Assembly (NCBI GenBank): GCA_963708455.1
Contig: CAVPSQ010000004.1
Span: 992,001-1,056,000, forward strand
Length of the DNA stretch: 64,000 nucleotides
Reading direction: 5' to 3'
Source: CAIMUS01 sp963708455
GTDB lineage: Bacteria > Pseudomonadota > Gammaproteobacteria > Competibacterales > Competibacteraceae
Under the pieces are notes generated by a model that was not told where the DNA came from, did not search any database, and saw only the letters and a list, made by a program, of their open reading frames with translations. Shown in pieces: positions 27,269-36,901 of the stretch (its first letter is position 1; the number at the start of each line of letters is the position of its first letter). The position numbers and the translations under genes were made by a program.

Positions 27269-29074
27269 ATGAACGGCCGCATCCATCCTCTGCCCTTGCA
27301 GTTGATCAACCAGATCGCCGCCGGCGAGGTAGTGGAGCGACCGGCCTCGGTGATCAAGGAACTGCTGGAAAACAGCCTGGACGCCGGCGCCCGCTGCATC
27401 GATGTGGAGGTGGAGCAGGGCGGGATCAAACTGCTGCGCATCCGCGACGACGGCTGCGGCATTCACCCGGATGATCTGGCGCTGGCACTGGCCAGCCACG
27501 CCACTAGCAAGATCGCCGGACTGGAGGATCTGGAGCGGGTCGTCAGTCTGGGTTTTCGCGGCGAAGCGCTGGCCAGTATCGCCGCCGTGTCCCGGCTGAC
27601 GTTGACGTCCCGCGCGCTCGGCGAGGAACGGGGCTGGCGCCTGTCGGCAGACCCACGCGAAGCGCAGCAGCCCGTGCCTGCGGTCCACCCGGTGGGCACG
27701 ACCGTGGAAGTACGCGACCTGTTCTTCAACACCCCGGCGCGGCGCAAGTTTCTGCGCAGCGAGCGCACCGAGTTCGGCCATCTGGACGATATGGTCAGAC
27801 GGTTGGCACTCAGCCGCTTCGAGGTGGCCATTAACCTGCACCATAATCGCCGTCCCATCGTGCAACTGCCGCCGGTCGCCGACCGCGTCGGGCAGGAATG
27901 GCGACTGGGCGAATTGTGCGGTCGAGTGTTCATCGATAATGCACTCTTTCTGGAAAGGGAGGCAGCCGGCCTGCGCTTGTGGGGCTGGTGTGGGCTGCCG
28001 ACGTTCTCGCGCAGCCAGGCGGATCTGCAATATTTTTTCGTGAACAATCGGATGGTGCGGGACAAGCTGGCCAGCCATGCGGTGCGGCAGGCGTATCAGG
28101 ACGTGCTCTACCACGGTCGCCAGCCGGCTTTTGTGCTGTATCTGGAGATCGATCCCGCTCTGGTCGATGTCAACGCCCATCCGGCTAAACTGGAAATCCG
28201 CTTTCGGGAAGCCCGCCTGGTGCACGATTTCATCGTCAGCAGCCTGCAACAGGCGCTGGCCCAGATCCGGCCCGGCGGGCAGCAGCCCAAAGCCGCGCCG
28301 GAAGACGCTGGCGCGGCTGCCGGGCCACATCCGCCGGCGCTGCGCTCATCCTCCCCGCCGCGCTTCAGTCCGGCGGCTTCCTGGCAGCGGCCGCTGACCT
28401 TGCCGGTGGCGGAGCAAATCGGTACCTATGCCCGACTGCATCCGCAACCGCCCGCACCCGCCCCGTCAGCCGAGCCTGCCGATGCAACCCTGCCGCCGCT
28501 GGGTTACGCCATCGCGCAACTGCACGGCGTCTACATCCTGGCGGAAAATGCCACCGGCCTGGTGCTGGTCGATATGCACGCCGCCCACGAGCGGATCACC
28601 TACGAGCGTCTCAAGAGCGAACGGGCGCAGGGCGGCATTCGTTCCCAGGCGCTGCTGTTGCCGGTCACCGTGGCGGTCGGTCCGCGCGAAGTTCGCCTGG
28701 TGGAGGAAAATGCGGCAGGGTTGGCCGCACTGGGTCTGGAAGTCGCGCCGCTGGGACCGGCAACGGTGGCCGTGCGCCGCGTTCCGGTCGCGCTGGCCGA
28801 CACCGACGTGGCGCAACTGCTGCGCGATGTGCTCGCCGATCTGACCGCTCACGGCAGCAGTAGCCGTCTGTACGAATCGCTCAATGAGACGCTCGCTACA
28901 CTGGCCTGTCATGGTTCGGTGCGCGCCCGGCGCAAGCTAACGCCGGCGGAAATGAATGCGTTGCTACGGGACATGGAGCACACCGAACGCAGCGGGCAGT
29001 GCAATCACGGCCGTCCGACCTGGGTACAGCTTAAGTTGGAGGACTTGGATAAGTTGTTCCTGCGGGGCCGGTAG
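27269..29074 (+). CDS. mutL: DNA mismatch repair protein MutL (endonuclease-type)
   Basis: A 601-residue GHKL ATPase. N-terminal motifs: INQIAAGEVVERPASVIKELLENSLDAGA, DDGCGIH, and TSKIAGLEDLERVVSLGFRGEALASIAAV; then the transducer domain with FFNTPARRKFL and a Pro/Ala linker at about residues 350-410. The C-terminal dimerisation domain has DMHAAHERITYE, matching the MutL nicking motif DQHA(X)2E(X)4E with Met for Gln, and CNHGRPTW, the zinc-site motif. This implies self-nicking mismatch repair rather than the E. coli MutH route. The start at 27269 is chosen over 27215 by homology to the MutL N-terminus. Confidence 0.95.
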   Translation: MNGRIHPLPLQLINQIAAGEVVERPASVIKELLENSLDAGARCIDVEVEQGGIKLLRIRDDGCGIHPDDLALALASHATSKIAGLEDLERVVSLGFRGEALASIAAVSRLTLTSRALGEERGWRLSADPREAQQPVPAVHPVGTTVEVRDLFFNTPARRKFLRSERTEFGHLDDMVRRLALSRFEVAINLHHNRRPIVQLPPVADRVGQEWRLGELCGRVFIDNALFLEREAAGLRLWGWCGLPTFSRSQADLQYFFVNNRMVRDKLASHAVRQAYQDVLYHGRQPAFVLYLEIDPALVDVNAHPAKLEIRFREARLVHDFIVSSLQQALAQIRPGGQQPKAAPEDAGAAAGPHPPALRSSSPPRFSPAASWQRPLTLPVAEQIGTYARLHPQPPAPAPSAEPADATLPPLGYAIAQLHGVYILAENATGLVLVDMHAAHERITYERLKSERAQGGIRSQALLLPVTVAVGPREVRLVEENAAGLAALGLEVAPLGPATVAVRRVPVALADTDVAQLLRDVLADLTAHGSSSRLYESLNETLATLACHGSVRARRKLTPAEMNALLRDMEHTERSGQCNHGRPTWVQLKLEDLDKLFLRGR

Positions 29075-29093
29075 CGCTGCTGTGCTGGTGGAG

Positions 29094-29150
29094 CTGGCGG
29101 CGCTGGCGGCGCTCCCAGGATGGCCTTCATTCAAACCGGTTAACGCTCTA
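29094..29150. repeat. Partial copy of the 252-bp palindromic element
   Basis: The order GGCGCTCCCAGGA ... CAAACCGGTTAACGCTCTAG is the right end of the element at 36351-36602, shortened inside. It sits in the mutL-gyrA gap, which otherwise shows no gene. Confidence 0.5.
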
Positions 29151-29267
29151 GTCAACCGCTGGCGGGGCGGTCTTCCGCGGGGACGATGGTGGGTCGGCTG
29201 TGGTATCATGAAACACCTTATAAGCCGCCTGGCGGCGTAACCAGTCACCTGCCATCAGCCTGCCGCA

Positions 29268-31838
29268 ATGGTTGAATTCGCCAAAGAAATCCTGTCCGTC
29301 AACCTGGAAGACGAGATGAAGCAGTCCTACTTGGATTACGCCATGAGCGTAATCGTAGGACGAGCCTTGCCGGACGTGCGCGACGGCCTCAAACCCGTGC
29401 ATCGCCGCGTGCTTTTCGCCATGAGCGAACTGGGCAACGAGTGGAACAAGCCCTACAAGAAATCCGCCCGCGTGGTCGGTGATGTCATCGGCCGCTTGCA
29501 TCCCCACGGCGACGCCGCCGTCTACGATACCATCGTGCGCATGGCACAACCCTTTTCCATGCGTTATCTGCTGGTCGATGGGCAGGGGAATTTCGGTTCG
29601 GTCGACGGCGACGCCCCGGCGGCCATGCGCTACACCGAAGTGCGCATGACTCGCATCGCCCACGAACTGCTGGCCGACATCGACAAGGAGACGGTGGATT
29701 TCAACCCGAATTACGACGGCTCGGAGCAGGAGCCGGTGGTACTGCCCACCCGCATTCCTCATCTGCTGATCAACGGCTCGGAAGGCATCGCTGTCGGCAT
29801 GGCCACCAAGATCCCGCCCCATAATCTGGGCGAAGTGATCGCGGCCTGCAATGCCCTGATCGACAATCCGGATATCAGCCTGCACGAGCTGATCCAGCAT
29901 TTGCCGGGTCCCGATTTTCCCACCGGCGCCATCATCAACGGCGCCTACGGCATCCGCGAGGCCTATCAGACCGGGCGCGGCCGCATCTACGTGCGCGCCA
30001 GAACTCACATAGAAAGTGACGAGGAGCGCGGCCGCCAGGCCATCATCGTCACCGAACTGCCCTTCCAGGTGAACAAGGCCCGCCTGGTGGAGAAAATTGC
30101 CGAGCTGGTCAAGAACCGCAAGCTGGAAGGCATCACCGAACTGCGCGACGAGTCCGACAAGGACGGCATGCGCATCTATATCGAGTTGCGGCGCGGCGAG
30201 ATGGCCGAGGTGGTGCTGAACAACCTGTTCCAGCACACCTTGATGCAGACCGTGTTCGGCATCAACATGGTGGCGCTGGTGGACGGCCAGCCGCGCCTGG
30301 TCGATCTCAAACAAATCCTGCAAGCTTTCCTGCGCCACCGCCGGGAGGTGGTAACCCGGCGTACCCTGTTCGAGCTGCGCAAGGCGCGCGAACGGGCCCA
30401 CGTCCTGGAAGGGCTGGCGGTCGCGCTGGCCAATATCGACCCGATGATCGCGGTCATCAAAGCCTCGCCGGCGCCGGCGGAGGCCCGGACCGCGCTGCTG
30501 GCGCGGGTCTGGGAACCTGGCGTGGTCACCGTGCTGCTCGCCGGCATCGATGCCGAAGTGTCGCAACCGGACGGACTGGACTCCGGTCTGGGCCTGAGCG
30601 AGGCCGGTTACCGGCTGTCGCCCGCCCAGGCCCAGGCCATACTGGACTTGCGCCTGAACCGTCTGACCGGCCTGGAGCAGGATAAGATCATCGGCGAATA
30701 CCGGGAGTTGCTCACCCGGATCGGGGAACTGCTGGCCATCCTGACCCTGCCCGAGCGGCTGCTGCAAGTGATCCGCCAGGAATTGGCGGAGGTGGACGCA
30801 CAATATCGCGACAGTCGGCGCACCGAAATCGTGCCCGATCAGCAGGAATTGACCATGGAGGATCTGATCGGCGAAGAGGATCGGGTGGTCACGCTGTCAC
30901 ACGCCGGTTATATCAAAACCCAGTCGCTGTCGCTGTACCGGGCGCAACGGCGCGGCGGACGCGGCAAGACGGCGACCAGCTTCAAGGAGGAGGATTTCAT
31001 CGACAAGCTGTTCCTGGCCAACACCCACGACACCTTGCTGTGCTTTTCCAATCGCGGCAAGGTGTACTGGGTCAAGGTTTATGAGTTGCCCGAGGCCGGG
31101 CGCGCCGCCCGCGGCAGGCCCATCGTCAATCTCCTGCCGCTGGAGCAAGATGAGCGCATCAATGCGGTGCTGCCGGTCAGAGAGTTCAGCCGGGATCACT
31201 ATCTGGTGTTCGCCACCGCCCGGGGCACGGTCAAGAAAACGCCGCTGTCCGACTACTCGCGACCCCGTCCCAGCGGCATCATCGCCATCGATCTGCGTGA
31301 CGGCGACGGGCTGGTCAACGTGGCCATCACCGACGGCCGGCGTGAAATCATGCTGATCAGCAACGCCGGCAAAGCGGTGCGCTTCGCTGAAACCGACGTG
31401 CGCACCATGGGCCGCACTGCCGGCGGCGTGCGCGGCATGCGGCTGAGCAAGGGACAGACGGTGATCGCCCTGCTGGTGCTGGACGAGGTGGGAACTGTGC
31501 TCACGGTCACCGGACACGGCTATGGCAAGCGCACTCCCGTGTCGGGCTATCCGCTGCGTGGTCGCGGTGGCCAGGGTGTGATCTGCATTCAGACCTCGGC
31601 CCGCAACGGTCCGGTAGTGGGCGCCGTACTAGTCAACGACCAGGACGAAATCATGCTGATCAGCAACGGCGGCACCCTGGTGCGCCTCCGGGTGGACGAC
31701 GTGTCGGTGCTGAGCCGCAATACTCAGGGCGTCAAGTTGATCGCCCTGCAAGGCCAGGAAACACTGATCGCCGTCGAGAAAATCGCCAGCATGGGGGATG
31801 ACTATGGATCCGCTGCGGACGATGAAGCGGCGCCTTGA
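29268..31838 (+). CDS. gyrA: DNA gyrase subunit A
   Basis: An 856-residue type II topoisomerase subunit that cuts and rejoins DNA and, with GyrB, introduces negative supercoils. The N-terminal breakage domain has the catalytic Tyr at residue 122 (MRYTEVR). The quinolone-determining region reads HPHGDAAVYD, so residue 83 is Ala (Ser in E. coli) and residue 87 is Asp. The C-terminal beta-pinwheel shows the GyrA-box-like QRRGGRGK at about 563-570, followed by repeated blades (RGTVKKTPLSDYS, NAGKAVRF, TGHGYGKRTPVSGY). Start ATG at 29268. Confidence 0.97.
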   Translation: MVEFAKEILSVNLEDEMKQSYLDYAMSVIVGRALPDVRDGLKPVHRRVLFAMSELGNEWNKPYKKSARVVGDVIGRLHPHGDAAVYDTIVRMAQPFSMRYLLVDGQGNFGSVDGDAPAAMRYTEVRMTRIAHELLADIDKETVDFNPNYDGSEQEPVVLPTRIPHLLINGSEGIAVGMATKIPPHNLGEVIAACNALIDNPDISLHELIQHLPGPDFPTGAIINGAYGIREAYQTGRGRIYVRARTHIESDEERGRQAIIVTELPFQVNKARLVEKIAELVKNRKLEGITELRDESDKDGMRIYIELRRGEMAEVVLNNLFQHTLMQTVFGINMVALVDGQPRLVDLKQILQAFLRHRREVVTRRTLFELRKARERAHVLEGLAVALANIDPMIAVIKASPAPAEARTALLARVWEPGVVTVLLAGIDAEVSQPDGLDSGLGLSEAGYRLSPAQAQAILDLRLNRLTGLEQDKIIGEYRELLTRIGELLAILTLPERLLQVIRQELAEVDAQYRDSRRTEIVPDQQELTMEDLIGEEDRVVTLSHAGYIKTQSLSLYRAQRRGGRGKTATSFKEEDFIDKLFLANTHDTLLCFSNRGKVYWVKVYELPEAGRAARGRPIVNLLPLEQDERINAVLPVREFSRDHYLVFATARGTVKKTPLSDYSRPRPSGIIAIDLRDGDGLVNVAITDGRREIMLISNAGKAVRFAETDVRTMGRTAGGVRGMRLSKGQTVIALLVLDEVGTVLTVTGHGYGKRTPVSGYPLRGRGGQGVICIQTSARNGPVVGAVLVNDQDEIMLISNGGTLVRLRVDDVSVLSRNTQGVKLIALQGQETLIAVEKIASMGDDYGSAADDEAAP

Positions 31839-31873
31839 GGCGCGCCGCCGCGCCGGCCGTCAGGTGAGCCGTC

Positions 31874-32959
31874 ATGGTGGCGTCTGACCCTTTACGGACC
31901 ATCCGCGCCCGCATCGACACGCTGGACGAGCAGATCCAGGCGCTGATCACCGAGCGCGCCCGCTGCGCCCAGGACGTCGCCGCCATCAAGCAATCCCTGG
32001 GAGACAGTTCCAACTTCTACCGCCCGGAACGGGAAGCCCAGGTGCTGCGCCAGGTGATCGCCCGCAACCACGGACCGCTCAACGACGAGGCCATCGCCCA
32101 TCTGTTCCGGGAAATCATGTCCGCCTGCCTGGCGCTGGAGGAGCCGTTGACCGTGGCTTTTCTGGGTCCCGAGGGCACCTTCACCCAGGCCGCCGCCCTG
32201 AAGCATTTCGGTCACGGCGTGTGCACCCGACCGTTGCGGGCCATCGACGAAGTGTTCCGCGAGGTGGAATCCGGCGGCGCCGATTACGGCGTGGCGCCGG
32301 TGGAGAATTCCACCGAGGGCGTGGTGAACCATACCCTGGATATGTTTCTGCAATCGCCGCTGCGCATCTGCGGCGAAGTGCAATTACGCATCCATCATCA
32401 CCTGCTGGGGTTTATCGACGCTGTTCGCGATCTCGGCCGCGTGTACTCCCATCCGCAATCTTTCGCCCAGTGCCGTGAGTGGCTGGATCTCAACCTGCCC
32501 CATGCGGAACGGGTGTCGGTGAGCAGCAACGGCGAGGCGGCCCGGCTGGCCCGGGCGGAGCCCGGCTGCGCCGCCATCGCCGGCCAATGCGCGGCGGATA
32601 TCTATAAACTGCCCATTGTCGTGGCGAATATTGAGGATGATCCCAATAACACCACCCGTTTCCTGATCGTCGGCACCCGTTCGGTGCCGCCTTCGGGCCA
32701 GGACAAGACCGCGCTACTGGTCGCTTCGCCCAACCGCCCCGGTTCGCTGGTGCGCCTGCTGGAGCCGTTCGCCCGCCACGGCCTGAGCATGACCCGTATC
32801 GAATCCCGCCCTTCCCGGCGCGGCATGTGGGATTATGTCTTCTTCATCGACCTGGAAGGTCATAGGGAGGATGCGCCGGTCGCCGCCGCGTTGGCCGAAC
32901 TGGAACAGCAGGCCAGCCTGTTGAAGCTCCTCGGCTCCTATCCACGGGACGTGCCGTAA
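31874..32959 (+). CDS. pheA: Bifunctional chorismate mutase / prephenate dehydratase
   Basis: A 361-residue enzyme making phenylpyruvate from chorismate. Chorismate mutase domain at about residues 5-90 (RTIRARIDTLDEQIQALITERARCAQDVAAIK). The prephenate dehydratase domain starts VAFLGPEGTFTQAAALKHFG and includes VAPVENSTEGVVNHTLDMF and NNTTRFLIVG with the catalytic Thr. The ACT domain follows from about 278 with the Phe-binding ESRPSRRGMWDYVFFID, so feedback inhibition by phenylalanine is expected. It begins 35 bases after gyrA; the usual serC between them is missing. Confidence 0.96.
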   Translation: MVASDPLRTIRARIDTLDEQIQALITERARCAQDVAAIKQSLGDSSNFYRPEREAQVLRQVIARNHGPLNDEAIAHLFREIMSACLALEEPLTVAFLGPEGTFTQAAALKHFGHGVCTRPLRAIDEVFREVESGGADYGVAPVENSTEGVVNHTLDMFLQSPLRICGEVQLRIHHHLLGFIDAVRDLGRVYSHPQSFAQCREWLDLNLPHAERVSVSSNGEAARLARAEPGCAAIAGQCAADIYKLPIVVANIEDDPNNTTRFLIVGTRSVPPSGQDKTALLVASPNRPGSLVRLLEPFARHGLSMTRIESRPSRRGMWDYVFFIDLEGHREDAPVAAALAELEQQASLLKLLGSYPRDVP

Positions 32960-32992
32960 CGGGTCCGCCGCCATGCAGCCGCCGGGTCGCTC

Positions 32993-33874
32993 ATGAGCGT
33001 GCCTTCCGCCCCGTTCATTCACCGTCTGTGCATTATCGGCGTCGGGCTGATCGGCGGCTCGCTGGCGTGCGCCTTGAAACGGGCCGGCGCGGTGGGCGAG
33101 GTGATCGGCGCCGGACGGCGGGCGGAACCTTTACGCAAAGCGCTGCAACTGGGCGTCATCGACCGCTTCGAACTGGCCCTGGAGCAGGCCGTTGCCCAGG
33201 CCGATATGGTGGTCGTGGCCGTGCCGTTGGGCGCCATGGGCGCCGTCTTCGCCGCCCTCGCCGGGCGGCTGCCCGCCGACTGCGTGCTGACCGACGTGGG
33301 CAGCGCCAAGGGCAGCGTGCTGGGTGATGTCAGACGGGTGTTCGGCCAGGCGCCGGCCAACTTCGTGCCTGGCCATCCGATTGCAGGCACAGAACGCAGC
33401 GGTGTGGAAGCCGCCTTTGCGGAGCTGTTCCGCGGCCGCAAGGTCATCCTGACTCCGCTGGTGGAAACCGCTGCGGCCGCCCTGGAGCGGGTCCGGCAGA
33501 TGTGGCAACTGACCGGTGCCGACGTGGTGGAAATGGGCGTGCACCACCACGACGAGGTGCTGGCGGCGACCAGCCATCTGCCGCATATGCTGGCCTATAC
33601 CCTGGTGGATACGCTGGCGCGGCTGGACGACCGGGCCGAAATTTTCCGCTACGCCGCTGGCGGCTTTCGGGATTTTACCCGGATCGCGTCCAGCGACCCG
33701 CAGATGTGGCGCGACATCTGTCTGGCCAACCGCGCCTGTCTGCTGGACGTCATCGATCTGTTCACCTGCGATCTCGCCTATCTGGCGGAGGCCATTAAAG
33801 CGGCCGACAGCGCGGCGATCATGGCGGTCTTCGAGCGCGCCAAGCATGCGCGCGATAACCTGTACCGCGAATGA
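32993..33874 (+). CDS. tyrA: Prephenate dehydrogenase
   Basis: A 293-residue NAD(P)-dependent enzyme converting prephenate to 4-hydroxyphenylpyruvate for tyrosine. The Rossmann motif IIGVGLIGGSLA is at about residues 12-23; DVGSAKGSVL, GHPIAGTERSGVEAAFAELF and the catalytic-region HHDEVLAATSHLPHMLAY follow. It is a stand-alone TyrA, not fused to chorismate mutase or to aroA as in some gammaproteobacteria. Start ATG at 32993, 33 bases after pheA, so the two aromatic genes are probably one transcript. Confidence 0.95.
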   Translation: MSVPSAPFIHRLCIIGVGLIGGSLACALKRAGAVGEVIGAGRRAEPLRKALQLGVIDRFELALEQAVAQADMVVVAVPLGAMGAVFAALAGRLPADCVLTDVGSAKGSVLGDVRRVFGQAPANFVPGHPIAGTERSGVEAAFAELFRGRKVILTPLVETAAAALERVRQMWQLTGADVVEMGVHHHDEVLAATSHLPHMLAYTLVDTLARLDDRAEIFRYAAGGFRDFTRIASSDPQMWRDICLANRACLLDVIDLFTCDLAYLAEAIKAADSAAIMAVFERAKHARDNLYRE

Positions 33875-34010
33875 CGCCCGCGCCGGCAACGTATACAATG
33901 TAATTTAGAATTTAGGTGGATTATTCCAGACGCTTCTCCGAAAGTAGTAAAATAATAGGTATTACAGCACATTAAGTCATTTCACTCTCACCATAAGCTG
34001 GAACCAGCCC

Positions 34011-36278
34011 GTGACCATTCCACAACTTAACGAAGACCTGCGCAGAATCTGCGAAGCCCGTCACCATGATCCCTTCGTAGCGCTCGGCAGACACCCGATC
34101 GATGGCGGGCAGATTGTAGTGCGCGCTTTTATTCCCCACGCCGCCGCCGTCACTATCGCGGAAGGCGACCATGCCATGCAGCGCCTGCCCGACACCGATA
34201 TGTTCGAGTGGCGCGGTCCGGCTGAGGCCGTGGCCGAACGCTATCGCCTGATCTGGCGCGACGACTGGCACTGCGAGCACATTTCTTACGATCCCTACTG
34301 CTTTCCGCCGCAGTTGCCGGATCTGGACCTGTACCTGTTCGGCCAGGGCAAGCACTGGCATGCCTACCGCTTCCTGGGGGCGCATCCCCGCGAGGTCGAC
34401 GGCGTGGGCGGGGTCCTGTTCGCCGTCTGGGCGCCCAGTGCGGAACGCATCAGCGTGGTCGGTGATTTCAACCGCTGGGACGGCCGCGTCCATCCGATGC
34501 GGGTGCGGGGTGGCAGCGGCGTATGGGAGCTGTTCATCCCTAACCTGACGGCGGGAACGCTGTACAAGTTCGAAATCCGCAACCGCCATTCGGGCGCCAT
34601 CTTTCTCAAGACCGATCCCTATGGTCAGCGCTTCGAGCTGCGCCCCGGCACGGCCTCTATCGTGGTGTCCGAGCAACCCTACGGCTGGACCGACGCCGCT
34701 TGGCTGGAACAGCGCGCGCAGTGGGATTGGCTGCATGCGCCGATGTCCACCTACGAGGTGCACCTGGGCTCCTGGCAGCGGGGCTGGGAAGGGGAATTCC
34801 TCAATTACCGGGAACTGGCGCAGCAACTGGTCGAGTACGTGACCGCCATGGGCTTTACCCATATCGAGCTGCTGCCGATTACTGAACATCCGTTCGATCC
34901 CTCCTGGGGCTATCAATGTACCGGCTATTACGCGCCCACCAGCCGCTTCGGCGAACCGGATGATCTGCGCTATTTCATCGATTACTGCCACCAGCACGGC
35001 ATCGGCGTGTTGCTGGACTGGGTGCCGGCGCATTTTCCCAAGGACGCCTACGCCCTGGCGCGCTTCGACGGCGAAGCCCTGTACGAGCATGAGGACCCGC
35101 GCAAAGGCGAGCACAAGGACTGGTCCACGCTGATCTACAACTTCAGCCGGTACGAGGTGAAGAATTTCCTGCTGTCCAGCGCGCTGTTCTGGCTGGAGGA
35201 ATTCCACATCGACGGCCTGCGGGTGGACGCGGTGGCCTCCATGCTCTATCTGGACTACAGCCGCGAGGAAGGCGAATGGATTCCCAATCAGTACGGCGGG
35301 CGGGAAAATCTGGAAGCGATCGACTTTCTGCGCGAGCTGAACACGGTCGCCCACGATCAGCATCCGGGTGTGCTGGTGATTGCCGAAGAATCCACCTCGT
35401 GGCCGCAGGTAACCCGCCCAATCTATGTCGGCGGTCTGGGTTTCAGCCTGAAGTGGAACATGGGCTGGATGAACGACACCCTGCGCTACATCAGCAAGGA
35501 GCCGCTGTTCCGCAAGTATCATCAGGACCTGCTCACTTTCAGCATGCTGTACGCCTTCACCGAAAACTTTCTGTTGCCCTTTTCTCACGACGAGGTGGTG
35601 CACGGCAAGGGCTCCATGCTGAACAAGATGCCGGGTGACGAATGGCAGCGGTTCGCCAATCTGCGCCTGCTGTACAGCTATATGTTCACCCACCCCGGCA
35701 AGAAACTGCTGTTCATGGGCACCGAGTTCGGCCAGGGTACGGAATGGGACAGCAGCCGGGTGCTGGACTGGTACGTGCTGGAATTCGACCTGCACAAGGG
35801 CATGCAGACACTGGTCAAGGATCTGAACTGGCTGTATCGCAATACGCCGGCGTTGTATTACCAGGAATTCGAATGGCAGGGTTTCGAATGGATCGACTGC
35901 CACGACGCCGACAACTCGGTGTTGAGCTACATTCGCCGCAACGGCGACGAGTTCCTGGCGATGGCGGTCAACTTCACGCCGGTGCCCCGTTACAATTATC
36001 GCATCGGCGTTCCCAAGGCCGGTGTCTATCAGGAGATCTTCAACTCCGACGACCGTAAATACGGCGGCAGCGGGGTAACCAATTCCCAGCCCATCCACAC
36101 CGATGACCTGGGCTGGATGGAGCGTCCCTGCTCGCTGGTGGTCACCATACCGCCGCTCGGCTGCATGGTCCTCAAGCTGGTGGAAGAGCGGGGCAAGCTG
36201 GAGGCAGAGAGCGTGACGGTGGCACGCGAGAGCCAAGCGGTGGAAGAGGACAGCCTGGCAGTGGAAGAAAGCAGTTAA
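34011..36278 (+). CDS. glgB: 1,4-alpha-glucan branching enzyme
   Basis: A 755-residue GH13 enzyme that introduces alpha-1,6 branches into glycogen. Two N-terminal CBM48-like domains (about residues 20-110 and 120-220; AVWAPSAERISVVGDFNRWDG) come before the barrel. Catalytic segments: YYAPTSRFG, DWVPAHFPKD, GLRVDAVASMLYLDYSR (nucleophile Asp), AEESTSWPQV (acid/base Glu) and PFSHDEVVHGKGSML. The C-terminal beta domain runs to about 730, followed by an acidic tail. GTG start at 34011. It is alone here, without glgA, glgC or glgP beside it. Confidence 0.96.
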   Translation: MTIPQLNEDLRRICEARHHDPFVALGRHPIDGGQIVVRAFIPHAAAVTIAEGDHAMQRLPDTDMFEWRGPAEAVAERYRLIWRDDWHCEHISYDPYCFPPQLPDLDLYLFGQGKHWHAYRFLGAHPREVDGVGGVLFAVWAPSAERISVVGDFNRWDGRVHPMRVRGGSGVWELFIPNLTAGTLYKFEIRNRHSGAIFLKTDPYGQRFELRPGTASIVVSEQPYGWTDAAWLEQRAQWDWLHAPMSTYEVHLGSWQRGWEGEFLNYRELAQQLVEYVTAMGFTHIELLPITEHPFDPSWGYQCTGYYAPTSRFGEPDDLRYFIDYCHQHGIGVLLDWVPAHFPKDAYALARFDGEALYEHEDPRKGEHKDWSTLIYNFSRYEVKNFLLSSALFWLEEFHIDGLRVDAVASMLYLDYSREEGEWIPNQYGGRENLEAIDFLRELNTVAHDQHPGVLVIAEESTSWPQVTRPIYVGGLGFSLKWNMGWMNDTLRYISKEPLFRKYHQDLLTFSMLYAFTENFLLPFSHDEVVHGKGSMLNKMPGDEWQRFANLRLLYSYMFTHPGKKLLFMGTEFGQGTEWDSSRVLDWYVLEFDLHKGMQTLVKDLNWLYRNTPALYYQEFEWQGFEWIDCHDADNSVLSYIRRNGDEFLAMAVNFTPVPRYNYRIGVPKAGVYQEIFNSDDRKYGGSGVTNSQPIHTDDLGWMERPCSLVVTIPPLGCMVLKLVEERGKLEAESVTVARESQAVEEDSLAVEESS

Positions 36279-36350
36279 GTGTCCTACCAACTGATTATCT
36301 ACCTGATCGGCACAGGTAACAAAGCCACGCGGGTGAAAGCACTTGCCGGC

Positions 36351-36602
36351 TAAAGCGTTGACCGGTCTGCATGAAGGCAGTCAAACAGGTCCGACTGGGA
36401 GACAGATATTCCTGGAATTACTGTCCTGGGAGCGCTGGCGTCCTCGCCGGCTCCGCCAGCACAGCAGCAACGGCTGGGTTTACCTGGGGCGGACGGGTGA
36501 TATTTCCACCCCGTGGCCGGCGAGGACGCCGGCGCTCCCAGGGACCGGTGTCCCGGCCTCGGCAAGACGCTACTGTCACCATGCAAACCGGTCAACGCTC
36601 TA
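36351..36602. repeat. 252-bp palindromic element with nested inverted repeats
   Basis: The outer arms TAAAGCGTTGACCGGTCTGC (36351-36370 and on to 36373) and their near-complement at 36580-36602 match at 21 of 23 positions. Inner arms at 36425-36451 and 36516-36542 match at 26 of 27 positions and carry GGAGCGCYGGCGTCCTCGCC. No coding capacity. A single copy of the inner arm recurs at 37776-37802 and a shortened right end in the mutL-gyrA gap, so it is a dispersed, non-autonomous intergenic element. Confidence 0.8.
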
Positions 36603-36901
36603 GGGGAGCTACGTTCCTGCCTACTTCCAGGGGGAAGGGATCGACAGTGGCCGGCGGGAAGATGTCATAGCGAACTTCAGGTCTCAAAATGGAAGTGGTT
36701 TAGTGGTCTAATGCATTGATTTTGATAGGTTGTTGAATAGGTTGGGTTAGGCGCGCCAGCGCCGTAACCCAACCAAGCCGGGGCAAGCTCCGGCCTGTCG
36801 GGTTACGCTACGCCAACCTGATCTACAATTAAGTTGAGCACCGGCGTTGTGCATGCTGCCGCCACAACCGCCATTCCTGCAACTATCTGTGGGACGACAC
36901 G
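36603..36901. other. Non-coding region with repeat copy B upstream of the AraC regulator
   Basis: From about 36700 to 36833 it holds the second copy of the intergenic repeat seen at 15371-15555: ATGCATTGATTTTGATAGG, then AGGTTGGGTTAGGCGC, an inverted CGTAACCCAACC, and TCGGGTTACGCTACGCCAAC. No gene is seen. The last 65 bases are the leader of the AraC-type gene. Confidence 0.65.

Noticed and set aside
33972..36290. 772-residue open frame opposite glgB
   Set aside because: Antisense shadow of the branching-enzyme gene, His/Gln-rich composition, no homology pattern.
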